Both the position numbers and the translations under genes were made by a program. Shown in pieces: positions 27,146 to 37,889 of a stretch of DNA of 64,000 bases. The notes beneath the pieces are model-generated. The model saw only the letters and a list, made by a program, of their open reading frames with translations. It did not search any database and was not told the origin of the DNA. The stretch spans positions 1,201,001 to 1,265,000 of the forward strand of contig JADJWQ010000002.1 in assembly GCA_016716265.1 (NCBI GenBank). Direction: 5' to 3'. This DNA is from Planctomycetota bacterium. Lineage in GTDB: Bacteria; Planctomycetota; UBA1135; UBA2386. How positions within the stretch are numbered: the first letter of the stretch is position 1; every line of letters begins with the position of its first letter.

Positions 27146-27817
27146 ATGCCCCCGCGCTCCGAGCCCCGCCGGTGGATCGCGCTGATCGGCGACCTCGTCG
27201 CATCGCGCCAGCTCCGCAGCGCCGCGCGCCGCCGCGCGCAGACCCGGCTGCACGCCTTCATGCAGCGCCTCGACGCGCTCGCCGGCGACGCGCTCGCCGC
27301 CCACTTCGTCGTGACCGCCGGCGACGAGTTCCAGGGGCTGCTACGCGACGCGACCCCGCTCGCCGAGCTGCTGTGGGCGATCCAGGTCGAGCTGGCGCCG
27401 CTCGCGGTCCGCGTCGGCGTCGGCCGCGGCACGCTGGCGACCCCGCTGCGCGAGGGTCCCGCGATCGGGATGGACGGCCCGGCCTTCCACGCCGCCCGCG
27501 CGGCGATCGAGGCGGCGGAGGAGGAGTCCGCCGGTGCGCCGGTGTTCCGCGGCTTCGGGCCGCGCGGCGATGTCGTCCTCGGCGGACTCGCCCGCGCGCT
27601 GCACGGCTGGCGCGCGCGCTGGACCGACCGACAGCGCGACGTCGTGCTGCGCCTGCGCGCCGGTGCTGCGCAGGTCGACGTCACCCGCGAGCTCGGCATC
27701 TCGCCGCAGGCGGTCAGCAAGCACGCTGCCGCAGCCGGCTTCGCCGTGCACACGGCCGCCGAGGACGCGCTGCGCGCCGCCCTCGAGCTCGTCGCGCGCT
27801 GCGCCGACGCCACCTGA
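27146..27817 (+). CDS. SatD-family protein with C-terminal helix-turn-helix (putative autoregulator)
   Basis: A 223-residue protein of the SatD family, a widespread family of unknown molecular function. The N-terminal IALIGDLVASRQL, the VTAGDEFQGLL motif and RVGVGRGTLATPL are the family hallmarks and resemble a degenerate nucleotide-cyclase-like fold. The last about 70 residues (TRELGISPQAVSKHAAAAGF) form a clear helix-turn-helix. I chose the ATG at 27146 because it immediately follows two palindromic sites and starts with the family N-terminus. The gene is followed 28 bp later by a DUF3307-like membrane protein gene, and this SatD/DUF3307 pairing is a known gene neighbourhood. Regulation by its own HTH is inferred from the adjacent palindromes. 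Confidence 0.85.
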   Translation: MPPRSEPRRWIALIGDLVASRQLRSAARRRAQTRLHAFMQRLDALAGDALAAHFVVTAGDEFQGLLRDATPLAELLWAIQVELAPLAVRVGVGRGTLATPLREGPAIGMDGPAFHAARAAIEAAEEESAGAPVFRGFGPRGDVVLGGLARALHGWRARWTDRQRDVVLRLRAGAAQVDVTRELGISPQAVSKHAAAAGFAVHTAAEDALRAALELVARCADAT

Positions 27818-27845
27818 CCCGTCCATCCGCGCCACCGGCAGCACG

Positions 27846-28643
27846 ATGACCTGGCCGACCACCCCCGAAGCCCGACTGACCTGGGCGCTGCTGCTGCTCG
27901 TCTGGGCGCTCGGCGTCCACGCCCTGCTGCGGGATCCGCTCGGCATCGACGACTGCGACGACGAACGCGCGCGCCGCGGGCTGCGGCCCACCGCCCGGCG
28001 CGCCGTGGTGCGCACGCTGGCAGTCGCCACCGTCGTTCCCGCGCTGCTCCAGCCATTGCGGGTCGCCGTGCCCGCCGGCCTGGTGCTCGGTGCGCTCGCC
28101 GCCGCGCACACCGCATTGCGGACGACACTCGCGTTCCGCCTGAAGCGCGGAGCGGAGCTCGAGGTCGTCGCGTTCCTGCTGGTCGCGCTCGGCGCCGCCC
28201 TCTGCAGCCCGTCGCTCGGTGGATCGCGCATGCCAGTCCCGCACGGACTGGAGATCGGATCGGTCGCGCGCGCGCTCGCGACCGCCATGGCATTCGTGAC
28301 CGCCGCGCGTGGCGGCACGCTGGTCGTCCGCGGCGTCCTCGACCGCCTCGACGTCGCCCCGCGCAAACACGGTGGCGTGACGGCTCCCGACGACGCGCTG
28401 CTCCTCGACGAGCCCGAATACGCGCGCGGCCGCACGATCGGTCGCCTCGAGCGCTGGCTCCTGCTGATGCTGGTGATCGCCGAGGCCTACGGCGCGCTCG
28501 GGTTCCTGGTCGCCGCGAAGGGTCTGCTGCGTATGCGGGACACCGACGACCGCGCGTTCGCCGAGTACGTCGTCGTCGGCACGCTCGCGAGCATCCTGGT
28601 CGCCGCGGCGCTCGGCGTCTTCGTGCGAGGCGCGTTCGGTTAG
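27846..28643 (+). CDS. DUF3307-like membrane protein
   Basis: A 265-residue integral membrane protein with about five to six hydrophobic segments. The C-terminal block GRTIGRLERWLLL ... LGFLVAAKGLLR ... FAEYVVVGTLASIL is the most telling and matches the conserved end of DUF3307-type proteins (G-R-x-I-G-x-L-E-R, A-A-K-S-I-L-R, E-Y-x-x-I-G-T-L-x-S). Function is unknown; the partner SatD-family gene lies just upstream on the same strand, so the two probably form a small operon under the palindromic operator. The 3' end overlaps the convergent VCBS lipoprotein gene by 4 bp. Confidence 0.75.
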   Translation: MTWPTTPEARLTWALLLLVWALGVHALLRDPLGIDDCDDERARRGLRPTARRAVVRTLAVATVVPALLQPLRVAVPAGLVLGALAAAHTALRTTLAFRLKRGAELEVVAFLLVALGAALCSPSLGGSRMPVPHGLEIGSVARALATAMAFVTAARGGTLVVRGVLDRLDVAPRKHGGVTAPDDALLLDEPEYARGRTIGRLERWLLLMLVIAEAYGALGFLVAAKGLLRMRDTDDRAFAEYVVVGTLASILVAAALGVFVRGAFG

Positions 28644-30898
28644 CGGCGCCCCGGCCGGAGGGCGATCGGCGTGAACCCCTCGGTGTCCTCGACGACTCGG
28701 ATCGCCGAGTCGAGCGGGACTCCTTCGATGGTCTGAACGACACCGGTCGTCGGCCAGGCGATCGCCACGCGCACGATCCGCTCGGCAGCGCCGAGGCCGA
28801 TCGTCTGCCGCAACGGATTGCCACCGAAGCTGCCGCCGCTCGACACCAGCCGATGGATCGCGCGCTCGGCGCCGTCCTCGACGACGTCGACCCGGATGCG
28901 TGCTCCGATCGCTGCACGATTCGAGCGCACGCCGACCGCGTGCACGCACAGCCAGCGATTACCGAAGCCCGGATTCTCGTACAGCGCGTCCCGGAAGCCA
29001 TCGCCGCGATACGCGCCGCCCATCTGCTCGAACACGTCGACGTCGCCATCCGCGTCGAGATCCGCGAACACGACGGCGTGGCCCTTCTGCAGGTGCCCGA
29101 AGCCACCGGCGAGAGTGACGTCGACGAAGCCGCGACCACCGCGGTTCACGAACATCAGGTTGGGCATCAGGCTGTAGTACGACGGGTCACCGGTGCCGAG
29201 GTACATGTCGAGCCAGCCGTCGCCGTCCAGATCCCCGTAGTTCGAGCCCATCGGCATCGCGGGCACGTGCAGTCCCGACTGCTCGGCGACGTCCGTGAAT
29301 CGGCCGGCGCCATCGTTGCGATACAGGCGCGCGAAGCCGCAGGTGACCGGCATCCCGAGGTGCCACGCGGCGAGGTGCCCGATCCCGGTGTCGTAGCTCG
29401 ACGCGAACAGGTCGAGGTCGCCGTCGTTGTCGTAGTCCCAGAACCACGCCGGGAAGCCCGCGAGCGGCTGCGTGACGCCGAGCCGCGGCGCCACGTCGAC
29501 GAAGGTGCCGTCGCGCTGGTTGTGGAACAGCCGGTTCTCGCTGCCGATGTTCGACACGTACAGGTCGGGGAAGCCGTCGTCGTCGTAATCGCCCCAGGCG
29601 ACCGCCTTGGTGTAGCGGAGGTTCTCGACCCCTGCCCGCGCCGCGACATCGGTGAACGTGCCGTCGCCGTCGTTGCGGAACAGCTGGCACGGGTGGCGCA
29701 GGTTCTGCGGACTCTCGTTGCCGACGTAGAGGTCCAGATCGCCGTCGTTGTCGAAGTCGGCCCAACCGGCGGTCTGCGTCGGGTAGTGGACCGCGCCCAG
29801 CCCGGCGTCGAACGTGACGTCGGTGAACGTGCCGTCGCCATTGTTGCGCACGAGCGAGTTCGGGTACCTCCCGTGCTCGAACAGCCACGCGCCGCGCAGC
29901 ACGAGGAAGTCGACGTCGCCGTCCCCGTCGTAGTCGGCCTGCACGAGGTTCAGACCGCCGAGCAGCCCCGTCAGCCCGGCCGCAGCCGTGCGGTCGGCAA
30001 ACGTGCCGTCGCCCTGGTTGACCCAGAAGCGGAGCTGGCCGCTCGTGTCCCACGTCGACACGACCAGATCGAGGTCGTCGTCCCCGTCGAAATCGTCGGC
30101 CACCGCGCCACCGGACAGGCTGAACGTGTCGAGTCCGCGCCCGGCCGCGACGTTGACGAACCGCGGGAAGTCCGCGTCGGCGGCAACGGTCAGTCGCTCC
30201 GCCGGCAACCGGTGCGCCTCCGGCACGCCATCCGGCCAGCTCCCGAGCGTCATGTGCGCGAGGTTGAGGAGCCAGCGCGCCGCCAGGTGCCAGTAGTCGT
30301 CCTCGCGCGTCATGTCGAGCACCGCGAGGAAGTGACGGATCGCCGCCGACGCACCTTCCGGCCGCGTGTGCAGTCCACCACCCCGGATCGGCAGGATGCA
30401 GCTGTCCGGCGACGGCAGCTCACAGCAGTTCTGCGTCTCCGCGAGCCGCATCGATGCGACGCCGAGCTGGAACTGCACGGTCATCGCTGCCGTCGCGTCG
30501 CCGGGGATCGTGCCGTTGCGCAACCCACGCTCGGCAGTCTCGAGCAGCTCGATCGCCGCGCGCTCGCGCCCGAGCTGCAGCTCGGCGACGGCCGCGTCGA
30601 CCCACAGCTGCGCGGGGGCGGAGTCGCCGTACACGCGCAATGCCGCGCGCAGCTCGCGTGCGCGCCGGTCGCCGAGGTAGTGGTGCTCGTCGGGCGTGCG
30701 CCGCTCGACCTCGCGCAGCAGCTCGAGCATGCGCTGGTGGCCGGGCGGTTGCGCGGAGACGTCACCCGCGGTCGGCGCCCGCTCCCCGCGAGCGACCGCG
30801 GGCACCACACCCTCCGGCGCGCGGTCGCGGCCGCACCCGGCCGTGCACGACGCGACGACGAGCGCGAGCCCGGCGGTCCGTAGCCGCGCGCGGCTCAT
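28640..30898 (-). CDS. CRTAC1/VCBS-repeat lipoprotein with C-terminal ASPIC/UnbV domain
   Basis: A 752-residue exported protein starting at the ATG at 30896-30898, which overlaps the stop of the upstream gene (ATGA). The signal peptide ends in lipobox-like SCTAGC, so a lipoprotein is likely. Residues about 50-250 are helical (TPR-like), a region found in this group before the propeller. Then come about seven FG-GAP/VCBS calcium-binding motifs (for example DYDGDGDVD, DFDNDGDLD, DLDGDGWLD), which form an integrin-alpha-like beta-propeller. The C-terminus (SNRAAIGARIRV, GGSFGGNPLRQTIGLG, VRVAIAWPTTG) is an ASPIC/UnbV domain. Such proteins occur widely in planctomycetes and Bacteroidota with unknown ligand. 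Translation is coupled to the larger paralogue upstream. Confidence 0.9.
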   Translation of the reverse strand: MSRARLRTAGLALVVASCTAGCGRDRAPEGVVPAVARGERAPTAGDVSAQPPGHQRMLELLREVERRTPDEHHYLGDRRARELRAALRVYGDSAPAQLWVDAAVAELQLGRERAAIELLETAERGLRNGTIPGDATAAMTVQFQLGVASMRLAETQNCCELPSPDSCILPIRGGGLHTRPEGASAAIRHFLAVLDMTREDDYWHLAARWLLNLAHMTLGSWPDGVPEAHRLPAERLTVAADADFPRFVNVAAGRGLDTFSLSGGAVADDFDGDDDLDLVVSTWDTSGQLRFWVNQGDGTFADRTAAAGLTGLLGGLNLVQADYDGDGDVDFLVLRGAWLFEHGRYPNSLVRNNGDGTFTDVTFDAGLGAVHYPTQTAGWADFDNDGDLDLYVGNESPQNLRHPCQLFRNDGDGTFTDVAARAGVENLRYTKAVAWGDYDDDGFPDLYVSNIGSENRLFHNQRDGTFVDVAPRLGVTQPLAGFPAWFWDYDNDGDLDLFASSYDTGIGHLAAWHLGMPVTCGFARLYRNDGAGRFTDVAEQSGLHVPAMPMGSNYGDLDGDGWLDMYLGTGDPSYYSLMPNLMFVNRGGRGFVDVTLAGGFGHLQKGHAVVFADLDADGDVDVFEQMGGAYRGDGFRDALYENPGFGNRWLCVHAVGVRSNRAAIGARIRVDVVEDGAERAIHRLVSSGGSFGGNPLRQTIGLGAAERIVRVAIAWPTTGVVQTIEGVPLDSAIRVVEDTEGFTPIALRPGRR

Positions 30899-33800
30899 CG
30901 CGCCACCTCGACGATCCCGTGCGCGGTCTCGAGCTCGCACTCCGTCACGGCGCCGTCGGGCCAGCGCACGCGGAGGCGCGAGCCGCGCGCGACCGGCCCG
31001 AAGAACGCCAGCGGCGCGGACTGCGCGAGATAGCCCGACCCGCCGCTCAGCTCGCGGACCACGCGACGACCGTCGGGCCCGGTGATCGTCAGCCGCGCGC
31101 CGAGCGCCGTCGGATTGCCGGGCGGTCCAGCGAGCCGCACCGCGAGCATCGGCGCGCCGGCCTGGGCGCGGAACAGCCGCAGCGGGCCGTCGTTCGTAGC
31201 GCAGGCGAAGTCGGGCGCGCCGTCGTCGTCGACATCGAGCACCGCGAGCCCGGTGGCGTCCTCCGGCATGACGACGCCGGCGCGGTCCGGCGACAGCACG
31301 TCGAACCGCAGCCCGCCGCGCCCGGCGAGCACGGCGCCGACGCCGCCGGAGAAGCGGCCGGTCTCCGGTTCGGGCCCGTAGAAGTTCTGCGCGATCGCGA
31401 GGTCGACCCGCCCGTCGCCGTCGAAGTCCGCGACGCCGACGCCGAAGCCGGGAGCGATCTGCGCGCGGCGCGGCAGCGGGTGCAGCGCGAAGCCGCCATC
31501 GCGATTCTCGAGCACGACGCTGCGCAGCTCTTCGAAGCGCAGCTCGAACGACTGCCGCAGCGCAACCGCACCGTAGATGTCCGCGAGCGATGCCCGCGCG
31601 AAGGCGTCGAAGCTCGGGAACCGGTCGGCGAGGAACGGCATCGCCGCGCTGCTGCAGCTCAGCCCGCGCACCGGCAGCTCACCGGCCGCGACGTCCTTCG
31701 CCGTCTTCGCCTCGACGACGTCGAGCTCGCCATCCGAATCGTAGTCGGCGGCATAGATCCGCAGCGGGTGCGCGGCGTCGGCGCGGTACTTGGTGTTCAA
31801 CCCGAGGTTGGTCGCGACGAGGTCGACGTCGCCATCACCGTCGAGGTCGGCGGCCGCGATGCCGTTCCATTGTCCGTGCAGATCGCCGAGCCCGGTGGCC
31901 GCGGTGGCGTCCGAGAGCCGCGCGCCGCCGTCGTTGTGCAGGATGCGGAGCGGCTGGCCGTGCGCGGCGATCGCGAGGTCCAGGAACCCGTCGCCGTCGA
32001 GGTCGGTCCACACGGCACCGGTGACCATGCCGGCCTCGGCGAGCGCCGGCGCCGCCGTCGCCGTGACGTCGACGAACCTCCCGCCGTCGTTCCGCAGCAG
32101 TGCGCTCGGCGGCGCATGCGGATAGCGGCCGGCGATCGTGCGGCCGCCGACGAACAGGTCGACGTCGCCGTCGCGGTCGAAGTCCGCCGCGCACACACAG
32201 CTGCCGCTGACGGCCCGCTCCGGGATCGTCCCGGCCGGGGCGATCGAGAAGCGCAGATCCCCGTCGTTCACGTAGAGACGGTCGTGCAGCAGCGTCTCGT
32301 CGTCGCCCGCCTCGATGCTCCCCGATGCGACATACAGGTCGAGGTCGCCGTCCGCGTCGTGGTCCACGAACACGGCGCCGAGGTCCTCGCGCTCGGTGTG
32401 CCCACGCCAGGGCCCGTCGACCACGGCGAACCGGCCGTCGCCGCGAGCCACGCACAGCGACCCGGCCTGCCCTGCCGCGCCGCCCACCCACAGGTCGTCG
32501 CGGCCGTCGCCGTCGACGTCCCCGCACGCGAGGCCGGGTCCGAGCCGCGACAGCCGGTGCGGCAGCAGCGGCTGCAGTGCGTAGTCGTCGAAGTCGCGCT
32601 CGCCGTGGCGGACCGGCGGGGCGGCGACCGCCTCGAACCACCGCGGAGCCGCTGCGGCCGGCGCCGGAGCCACCGCCTCGCCGGCGACCTCGCGCACGGT
32701 GTGCAGGTGATCGACCGCCAGATCGCGGAACTCCTGCACGGCGCCGCTCGGCCAGCGCACCGTCAGACGGTCGACGCGCGTCGCCGCGCCGAGGCCGAAG
32801 TGCTCGACCGGCTCGCCGGCGCTCATGTAGCCGCGCGTCGGCGACACCAGCCGCGTCTGCGCGACGCCACCGGCCTCGACGACGATGGTCGCACCGACCC
32901 CGAAGCGGTTGCTCGCCGTGCCGCGCAGCTCGACCAGCACGCGGTGCGCCCCGCTCCCGCGATTCTCCAGCAGGCTCGCGGGCGCGTTCATGTTGTTGAC
33001 GACGATGTCGAGGTCGCCGTCGCGATCCAGATCGGCGATCGCCGCGCCGTAGCTGACGCCCGCCTCGTCGAGCCCCCACTCAGGCCCGACGTCGGCGAAC
33101 TCCAGGTCGCCGACGTTGCGCCTCGCGACGTTGGGCTCCGGAACCGTCCGCAGGTTGCGGGCGAGCTCGAGCGCCGCCGCGCGGCGGCCGTCCCGCCACA
33201 GCCGGGTGAACTCGCGCGCGGCGTCGGGGTCGTCCTCGAACCGCGGGATGCCGTTGGTCGCGAAGAAGTCGAGCCGCCCGTCGTCGTCGAGGTCCGCGAG
33301 CCGCACCGTCCACGTCCAGTCGCTGCTCGCGACTCCGGCCAGGTGTCCCGCCTCGACGAAGCGGGGCGTGCCGGTGTTCACGTACAGCATGTTCCGCATG
33401 TATTGCTGCGGGTCCGCGTTCATGAGGAACCAGCGGTTGTCGCCCATGTTCCCCATCAGCAGCTTGCCCATGTAGTGCGACGTGCTCGACATGTCGCCGA
33501 CGCACAGGTCGAGGCGGCCGTCGTTGTCGACGTCGCCAAAGTCGCTGCCCATGCCGAAGAAGGCCGTGTACGGTAATGCCGTCCGGGTGACGTTCTCGAA
33601 GGTGCCGTCGCCACGGTTGCGGTAGAGGCAATCCGGCGACTCGAGGTCGTTGGCGACGTACAGGTCGAGCCAGCCGTCGCCGTCCATGTCCCACCAGGTC
33701 GCCGACAATCCGTTCGCGCGATCGTCGATCCCGGCGCGATCGGTCACGTCGCGCCAGCGCGCGAAGCCGTCGTTGCGGAACAGCCGGTCGCGCTGACCGG

Positions 33801-34575
33801 CGAGGAAGACGCGGTTGCCGATCGTGAAGTAGAAGTCCTCGTAGCCGGCCGGGACGATCGCCTGCCCGTCGCGCTCCTCGAACTGCGGATACGGCGGGAA
33901 CAGCTGGGCGAGCGACTTCGCGGTGTCCTTCGGGAGCGTGACCTCGCGGATCAGCTCCACCGGCGTGCGCGCGCCGAACACCCGGTTGGTCACCAGGTAC
34001 AGGTCGAGGTCGCCGTCGTTGTCGTAGTCGGCGAACGCGACGCCCATCGACGCCGCGACCACGGCGAGCCCCCACTGCCGCGCGCACTCGGTGAACGTGC
34101 CGTCGCCGTCGTTGCGGTAGAGCAGGTTCGGTGCCTCGAGGTTGCAGACGTAGAGGTCGAGGTCGCCGTCGCCGTCGATGTCCGCGAACGACGCCGCCGA
34201 CCCCCACGCATCACCGCCCGACAGTCCGCCGGCGGACTCGGTGACGTCCTGGAAGCGCAGCGGAGCGACCTGCCGGAACAGCCGGTTGGGTCCGTCCTGC
34301 GACACGAGGTAGACGTCCGGCAGGCCATCGGCGTCGTAGTCCCCCACCGCGACGCCGGCGCCGGCGTAGACGTAGGCGATGTTGTTCTCCGGCCGCAGCT
34401 CGTGCGCGAACCGCAGCCCGCTGATCGCCGGATCCAGGCGGGCGAAACGCGGGCCGTCACCCCCGGCCGGGCTGGCGAGCGGGCGCGAGACCAACGCGGG
34501 CGTGCCGACGTCGGCCTCCGACTCCGCGGAGCAACCCGCGAGCAGCAGGCCGCAAACGGTGAGCAGGCGCTCCAT
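30895..34575 (-). CDS. Large CRTAC1/VCBS-repeat lipoprotein with two ASPIC/UnbV domains
   Basis: A 1226-residue exported protein. The ATG at 34573-34575 gives a short lipoprotein signal peptide (LLLAGC). Two similar halves follow: each has a series of FG-GAP/VCBS calcium-binding loops (DYDADGLPD, DIDGDGDLD, DMDGDGWLD, DHDADGDLD, DYDSDGELD and others, about 15 in all) and ends in an ASPIC/UnbV domain. The first is near residues 560-640 (NRFGVGATIVVEAGG, SPTRGYMSAGEPVEHFGLG, RLTVRWPSGAVQEF); the second is at the C-terminus (LRVRWPDGAVTE). It is therefore a tandem-propeller version of its downstream neighbour, to which it is coupled by an ATGA overlap. Ca2+ binding and extracellular adhesion or carbohydrate recognition are plausible but not shown. 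No enzyme motif is present. Confidence 0.9.
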   Translation of the reverse strand: MERLLTVCGLLLAGCSAESEADVGTPALVSRPLASPAGGDGPRFARLDPAISGLRFAHELRPENNIAYVYAGAGVAVGDYDADGLPDVYLVSQDGPNRLFRQVAPLRFQDVTESAGGLSGGDAWGSAASFADIDGDGDLDLYVCNLEAPNLLYRNDGDGTFTECARQWGLAVVAASMGVAFADYDNDGDLDLYLVTNRVFGARTPVELIREVTLPKDTAKSLAQLFPPYPQFEERDGQAIVPAGYEDFYFTIGNRVFLAGQRDRLFRNDGFARWRDVTDRAGIDDRANGLSATWWDMDGDGWLDLYVANDLESPDCLYRNRGDGTFENVTRTALPYTAFFGMGSDFGDVDNDGRLDLCVGDMSSTSHYMGKLLMGNMGDNRWFLMNADPQQYMRNMLYVNTGTPRFVEAGHLAGVASSDWTWTVRLADLDDDGRLDFFATNGIPRFEDDPDAAREFTRLWRDGRRAAALELARNLRTVPEPNVARRNVGDLEFADVGPEWGLDEAGVSYGAAIADLDRDGDLDIVVNNMNAPASLLENRGSGAHRVLVELRGTASNRFGVGATIVVEAGGVAQTRLVSPTRGYMSAGEPVEHFGLGAATRVDRLTVRWPSGAVQEFRDLAVDHLHTVREVAGEAVAPAPAAAAPRWFEAVAAPPVRHGERDFDDYALQPLLPHRLSRLGPGLACGDVDGDGRDDLWVGGAAGQAGSLCVARGDGRFAVVDGPWRGHTEREDLGAVFVDHDADGDLDLYVASGSIEAGDDETLLHDRLYVNDGDLRFSIAPAGTIPERAVSGSCVCAADFDRDGDVDLFVGGRTIAGRYPHAPPSALLRNDGGRFVDVTATAAPALAEAGMVTGAVWTDLDGDGFLDLAIAAHGQPLRILHNDGGARLSDATAATGLGDLHGQWNGIAAADLDGDGDVDLVATNLGLNTKYRADAAHPLRIYAADYDSDGELDVVEAKTAKDVAAGELPVRGLSCSSAAMPFLADRFPSFDAFARASLADIYGAVALRQSFELRFEELRSVVLENRDGGFALHPLPRRAQIAPGFGVGVADFDGDGRVDLAIAQNFYGPEPETGRFSGGVGAVLAGRGGLRFDVLSPDRAGVVMPEDATGLAVLDVDDDGAPDFACATNDGPLRLFRAQAGAPMLAVRLAGPPGNPTALGARLTITGPDGRRVVRELSGGSGYLAQSAPLAFFGPVARGSRLRVRWPDGAVTECELETAHGIVEVAR

Positions 34576-34629
34576 CGCCCCGCATGATTGGCCGCCGGCA
34601 CGACCAGTCAAGGTCCGCGCCCGCGGGAC

Positions 34630-35922
34630 TCACGAACCCGCCGGGTCGCCGCCCTCCCCGCCGTCCGCGTCGTGCTGCTCGCGCAGGCGCATCCGCAACG
34701 CGAGCCGGAACTCGCCGCGCTCCTCCGGCTCAGCGGGGTGCCAGCGGCCCTCCTGCAGCCGCTTGTGCACGTTGCGACCGGTCTGCACGAAGCTCGTCAC
34801 GTGCTTCGCGTCGAGCGTGAACACGTGGACGCGGTTCTTCGGGCCGGTCACGACGATCGTGTCCTGTGCCTCGTCGCGCAGGATGCGATCGTCGCTCGCG
34901 TCGCGCGCGTCCTCCCAGGCCTTGGTCGTCGGACGCTGCCCTTCCTCGGTGCGCTCGCGGGCATGCTCGGTGCGATTGCTCGCCCGGCGCGCGCGACCGG
35001 CGAGGCGTTTGGCGAGGTCCTGCAGCAGCGGGAGCACGAACTCCTCCTCGTCCGGAGCACCGCCGTTCGCGTTGACGCCGGCGAGCCGCAGCGACTCGCG
35101 ATCGAGCCGTTGCTGGAACCGCTTCAGGATCTGCGGGATGCCCGGGTCGGCGATGTCGCTCAGCTCGGCGGCCCCGACCCAGTGCAGGCGGAAGCGCGGC
35201 GTGCCGTCGAGCGTCGTGCCGCGCAGCAGCTGGAACGAGAACGCGGCCTTCTGGTCGCTGCTGACGAGCGGGAACAGCCCCGCGTCGACCTGACCGAGGA
35301 TCCGGAACACCGGGTCCGTCGCGCCGAACTCCTGGAGCTGCTGCGTGCGCAGCACGCGGCCCATCGACACGTGCGTGACGACCGTGTCCTCGCCCTCGCA
35401 CAGCGCGTCGATGCCGGCGTCGCGGCGCTCGATCGCCAGCGTCACGAAGTCCGTGAAGCTCGGCCGACCCGTGCTGCCGAAGCCCTCGAACACCTCGCGC
35501 GGGGAGCTCGGTCGGGAACCCGGGCCATCCGCGGACCGCGCGAAGAAGCTGTAGACGGATCCCGGCCGCAGTGCCTCCTCGTGCTCGCGCACCTCGCGCA
35601 CGCGGTCGACGACCTGCCGGATCGCGTCCTGCGCACAGCGCGCGCCGTCCCGCGATGCATCGAGCGGCACGCGCAGCCGGATCTCGAGCCAGCGCGGGCG
35701 CCCGAACGCCTCGATGCCCTCGGCGTCGAGCAGCGTCGACGCCATCTCCGACAGCGCGCGCACCGCCGCGCGCGCCGCCCGCTGGCCGTCGCCCTCCCGC
35801 GACTCGCCGCGCGGCGGGCGGGGCTCGGCCGCACCCGCGCGCCGCGACTCGGCCGGCTTCGGCTTCTTCGTGCGCTTGCGCTTGCGGCGCTCGCGGCCGT
35901 CGGCTCCCGTCGGGCTGGCCAT
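34630..35922 (-). CDS. Protein of unknown function, main part of a probably frameshifted gene
   Basis: This frame encodes about 430 residues from an internal ATG (35920-35922) to the stop at 34630. After a basic, charged stretch (RERRKRKRTKKPKP) it continues with well-behaved globular sequence (SFTDFVTLAIERRDAGIDAL, VVTHVSMGRVL, RFRLHWVGAAEL) rich in helices and with no recognised catalytic motif. I cannot name a family. A different frame immediately upstream (35923-36316) carries an N-terminal region with a good GTG start and ribosome site but no stop before this part. The natural gene is therefore probably one protein of about 560 residues with a +1 frameshift, sequencing error or real mutation near 35890-35940. 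The ATG used here is the fallback start. Confidence 0.6.
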   Translation of the reverse strand: MASPTGADGRERRKRKRTKKPKPAESRRAGAAEPRPPRGESREGDGQRAARAAVRALSEMASTLLDAEGIEAFGRPRWLEIRLRVPLDASRDGARCAQDAIRQVVDRVREVREHEEALRPGSVYSFFARSADGPGSRPSSPREVFEGFGSTGRPSFTDFVTLAIERRDAGIDALCEGEDTVVTHVSMGRVLRTQQLQEFGATDPVFRILGQVDAGLFPLVSSDQKAAFSFQLLRGTTLDGTPRFRLHWVGAAELSDIADPGIPQILKRFQQRLDRESLRLAGVNANGGAPDEEEFVLPLLQDLAKRLAGRARRASNRTEHARERTEEGQRPTTKAWEDARDASDDRILRDEAQDTIVVTGPKNRVHVFTLDAKHVTSFVQTGRNVHKRLQEGRWHPAEPEERGEFRLALRMRLREQHDADGGEGGDPAGS

Positions 35923-36316
35923 CGCCACCGGCGACACCAGCGCTCGCACCGGCGCCGGCGGGGCCCGCGTCGGCCGCGCTCTCGATGCCGTCGGTGGGCG
36001 CGCTGCCGTCCTCGCCGGCCGGCGCCTTCCGCCGCCGGCGCCGCCGACGCCGCTTCGGACGCGCCCCGCCGTCGCCGGCATCGCCAGTCGGCTCGACCGT
36101 CCCCGCGCCGGCGGCACCGGAGGGCACCGGGTCGCCAGACACCGGATCAGCGGACACCGGATCAGCAGATACCGGATCAGCAGACAGGGTCCCGGGGTCG
36201 ACCCCGGCTGCGGGCGGTGCAGGATCGCTCGCGACCACGGGCGCCGGTTCGGACTCGGACCTCGGCTGCGCTGGCGGCCCGCCCAGCGCAGCGTCCTCGG
36301 GATGCTCGCCGCTCAC
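35923..36316 (-). other. N-terminal coding segment in a shifted frame, belonging with the CDS 34630-35922
   Basis: From a GTG at 36314-36316, preceded by a good purine-rich ribosome site (TAAGGTG), this frame gives about 130 residues. They start MSGEHPEDAALGG, pass through the 5-residue repeat SADPV (three copies plus SGDPV, from 15-bp DNA repeats near 36130-36190), then a run of eight to nine arginines, then an Ala/Gly-rich linker. The frame then turns into low-complexity shadow of the downstream coding frame. It reads as a disordered, basic N-terminus of the same protein. Whether the shift is biological or an assembly error is undecided. Confidence 0.5.
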
Positions 36317-36425
36317 CCCGTCACCTTAGGGATCTCACGCGGCCAGGGCAAAGCTCAGCGTCCTGCGGAACCGCTGCGGGGCGCTGGGAAGGCCGCGCCC
36401 GGGCTGCTTCAATGCCGGATCTCCG

Positions 36426-37790
<1,365 letters not shown>

Positions 37791-37889
37791 GCGCCGCTCG
37801 GCACAGCTTGCGACCGCGCGCTACCCCGGACCTCCTCCCCGGCAGTGCGGGCCTCCTGGGCCCGCCCAGCCCGACGCCTTCCCCGAGCC

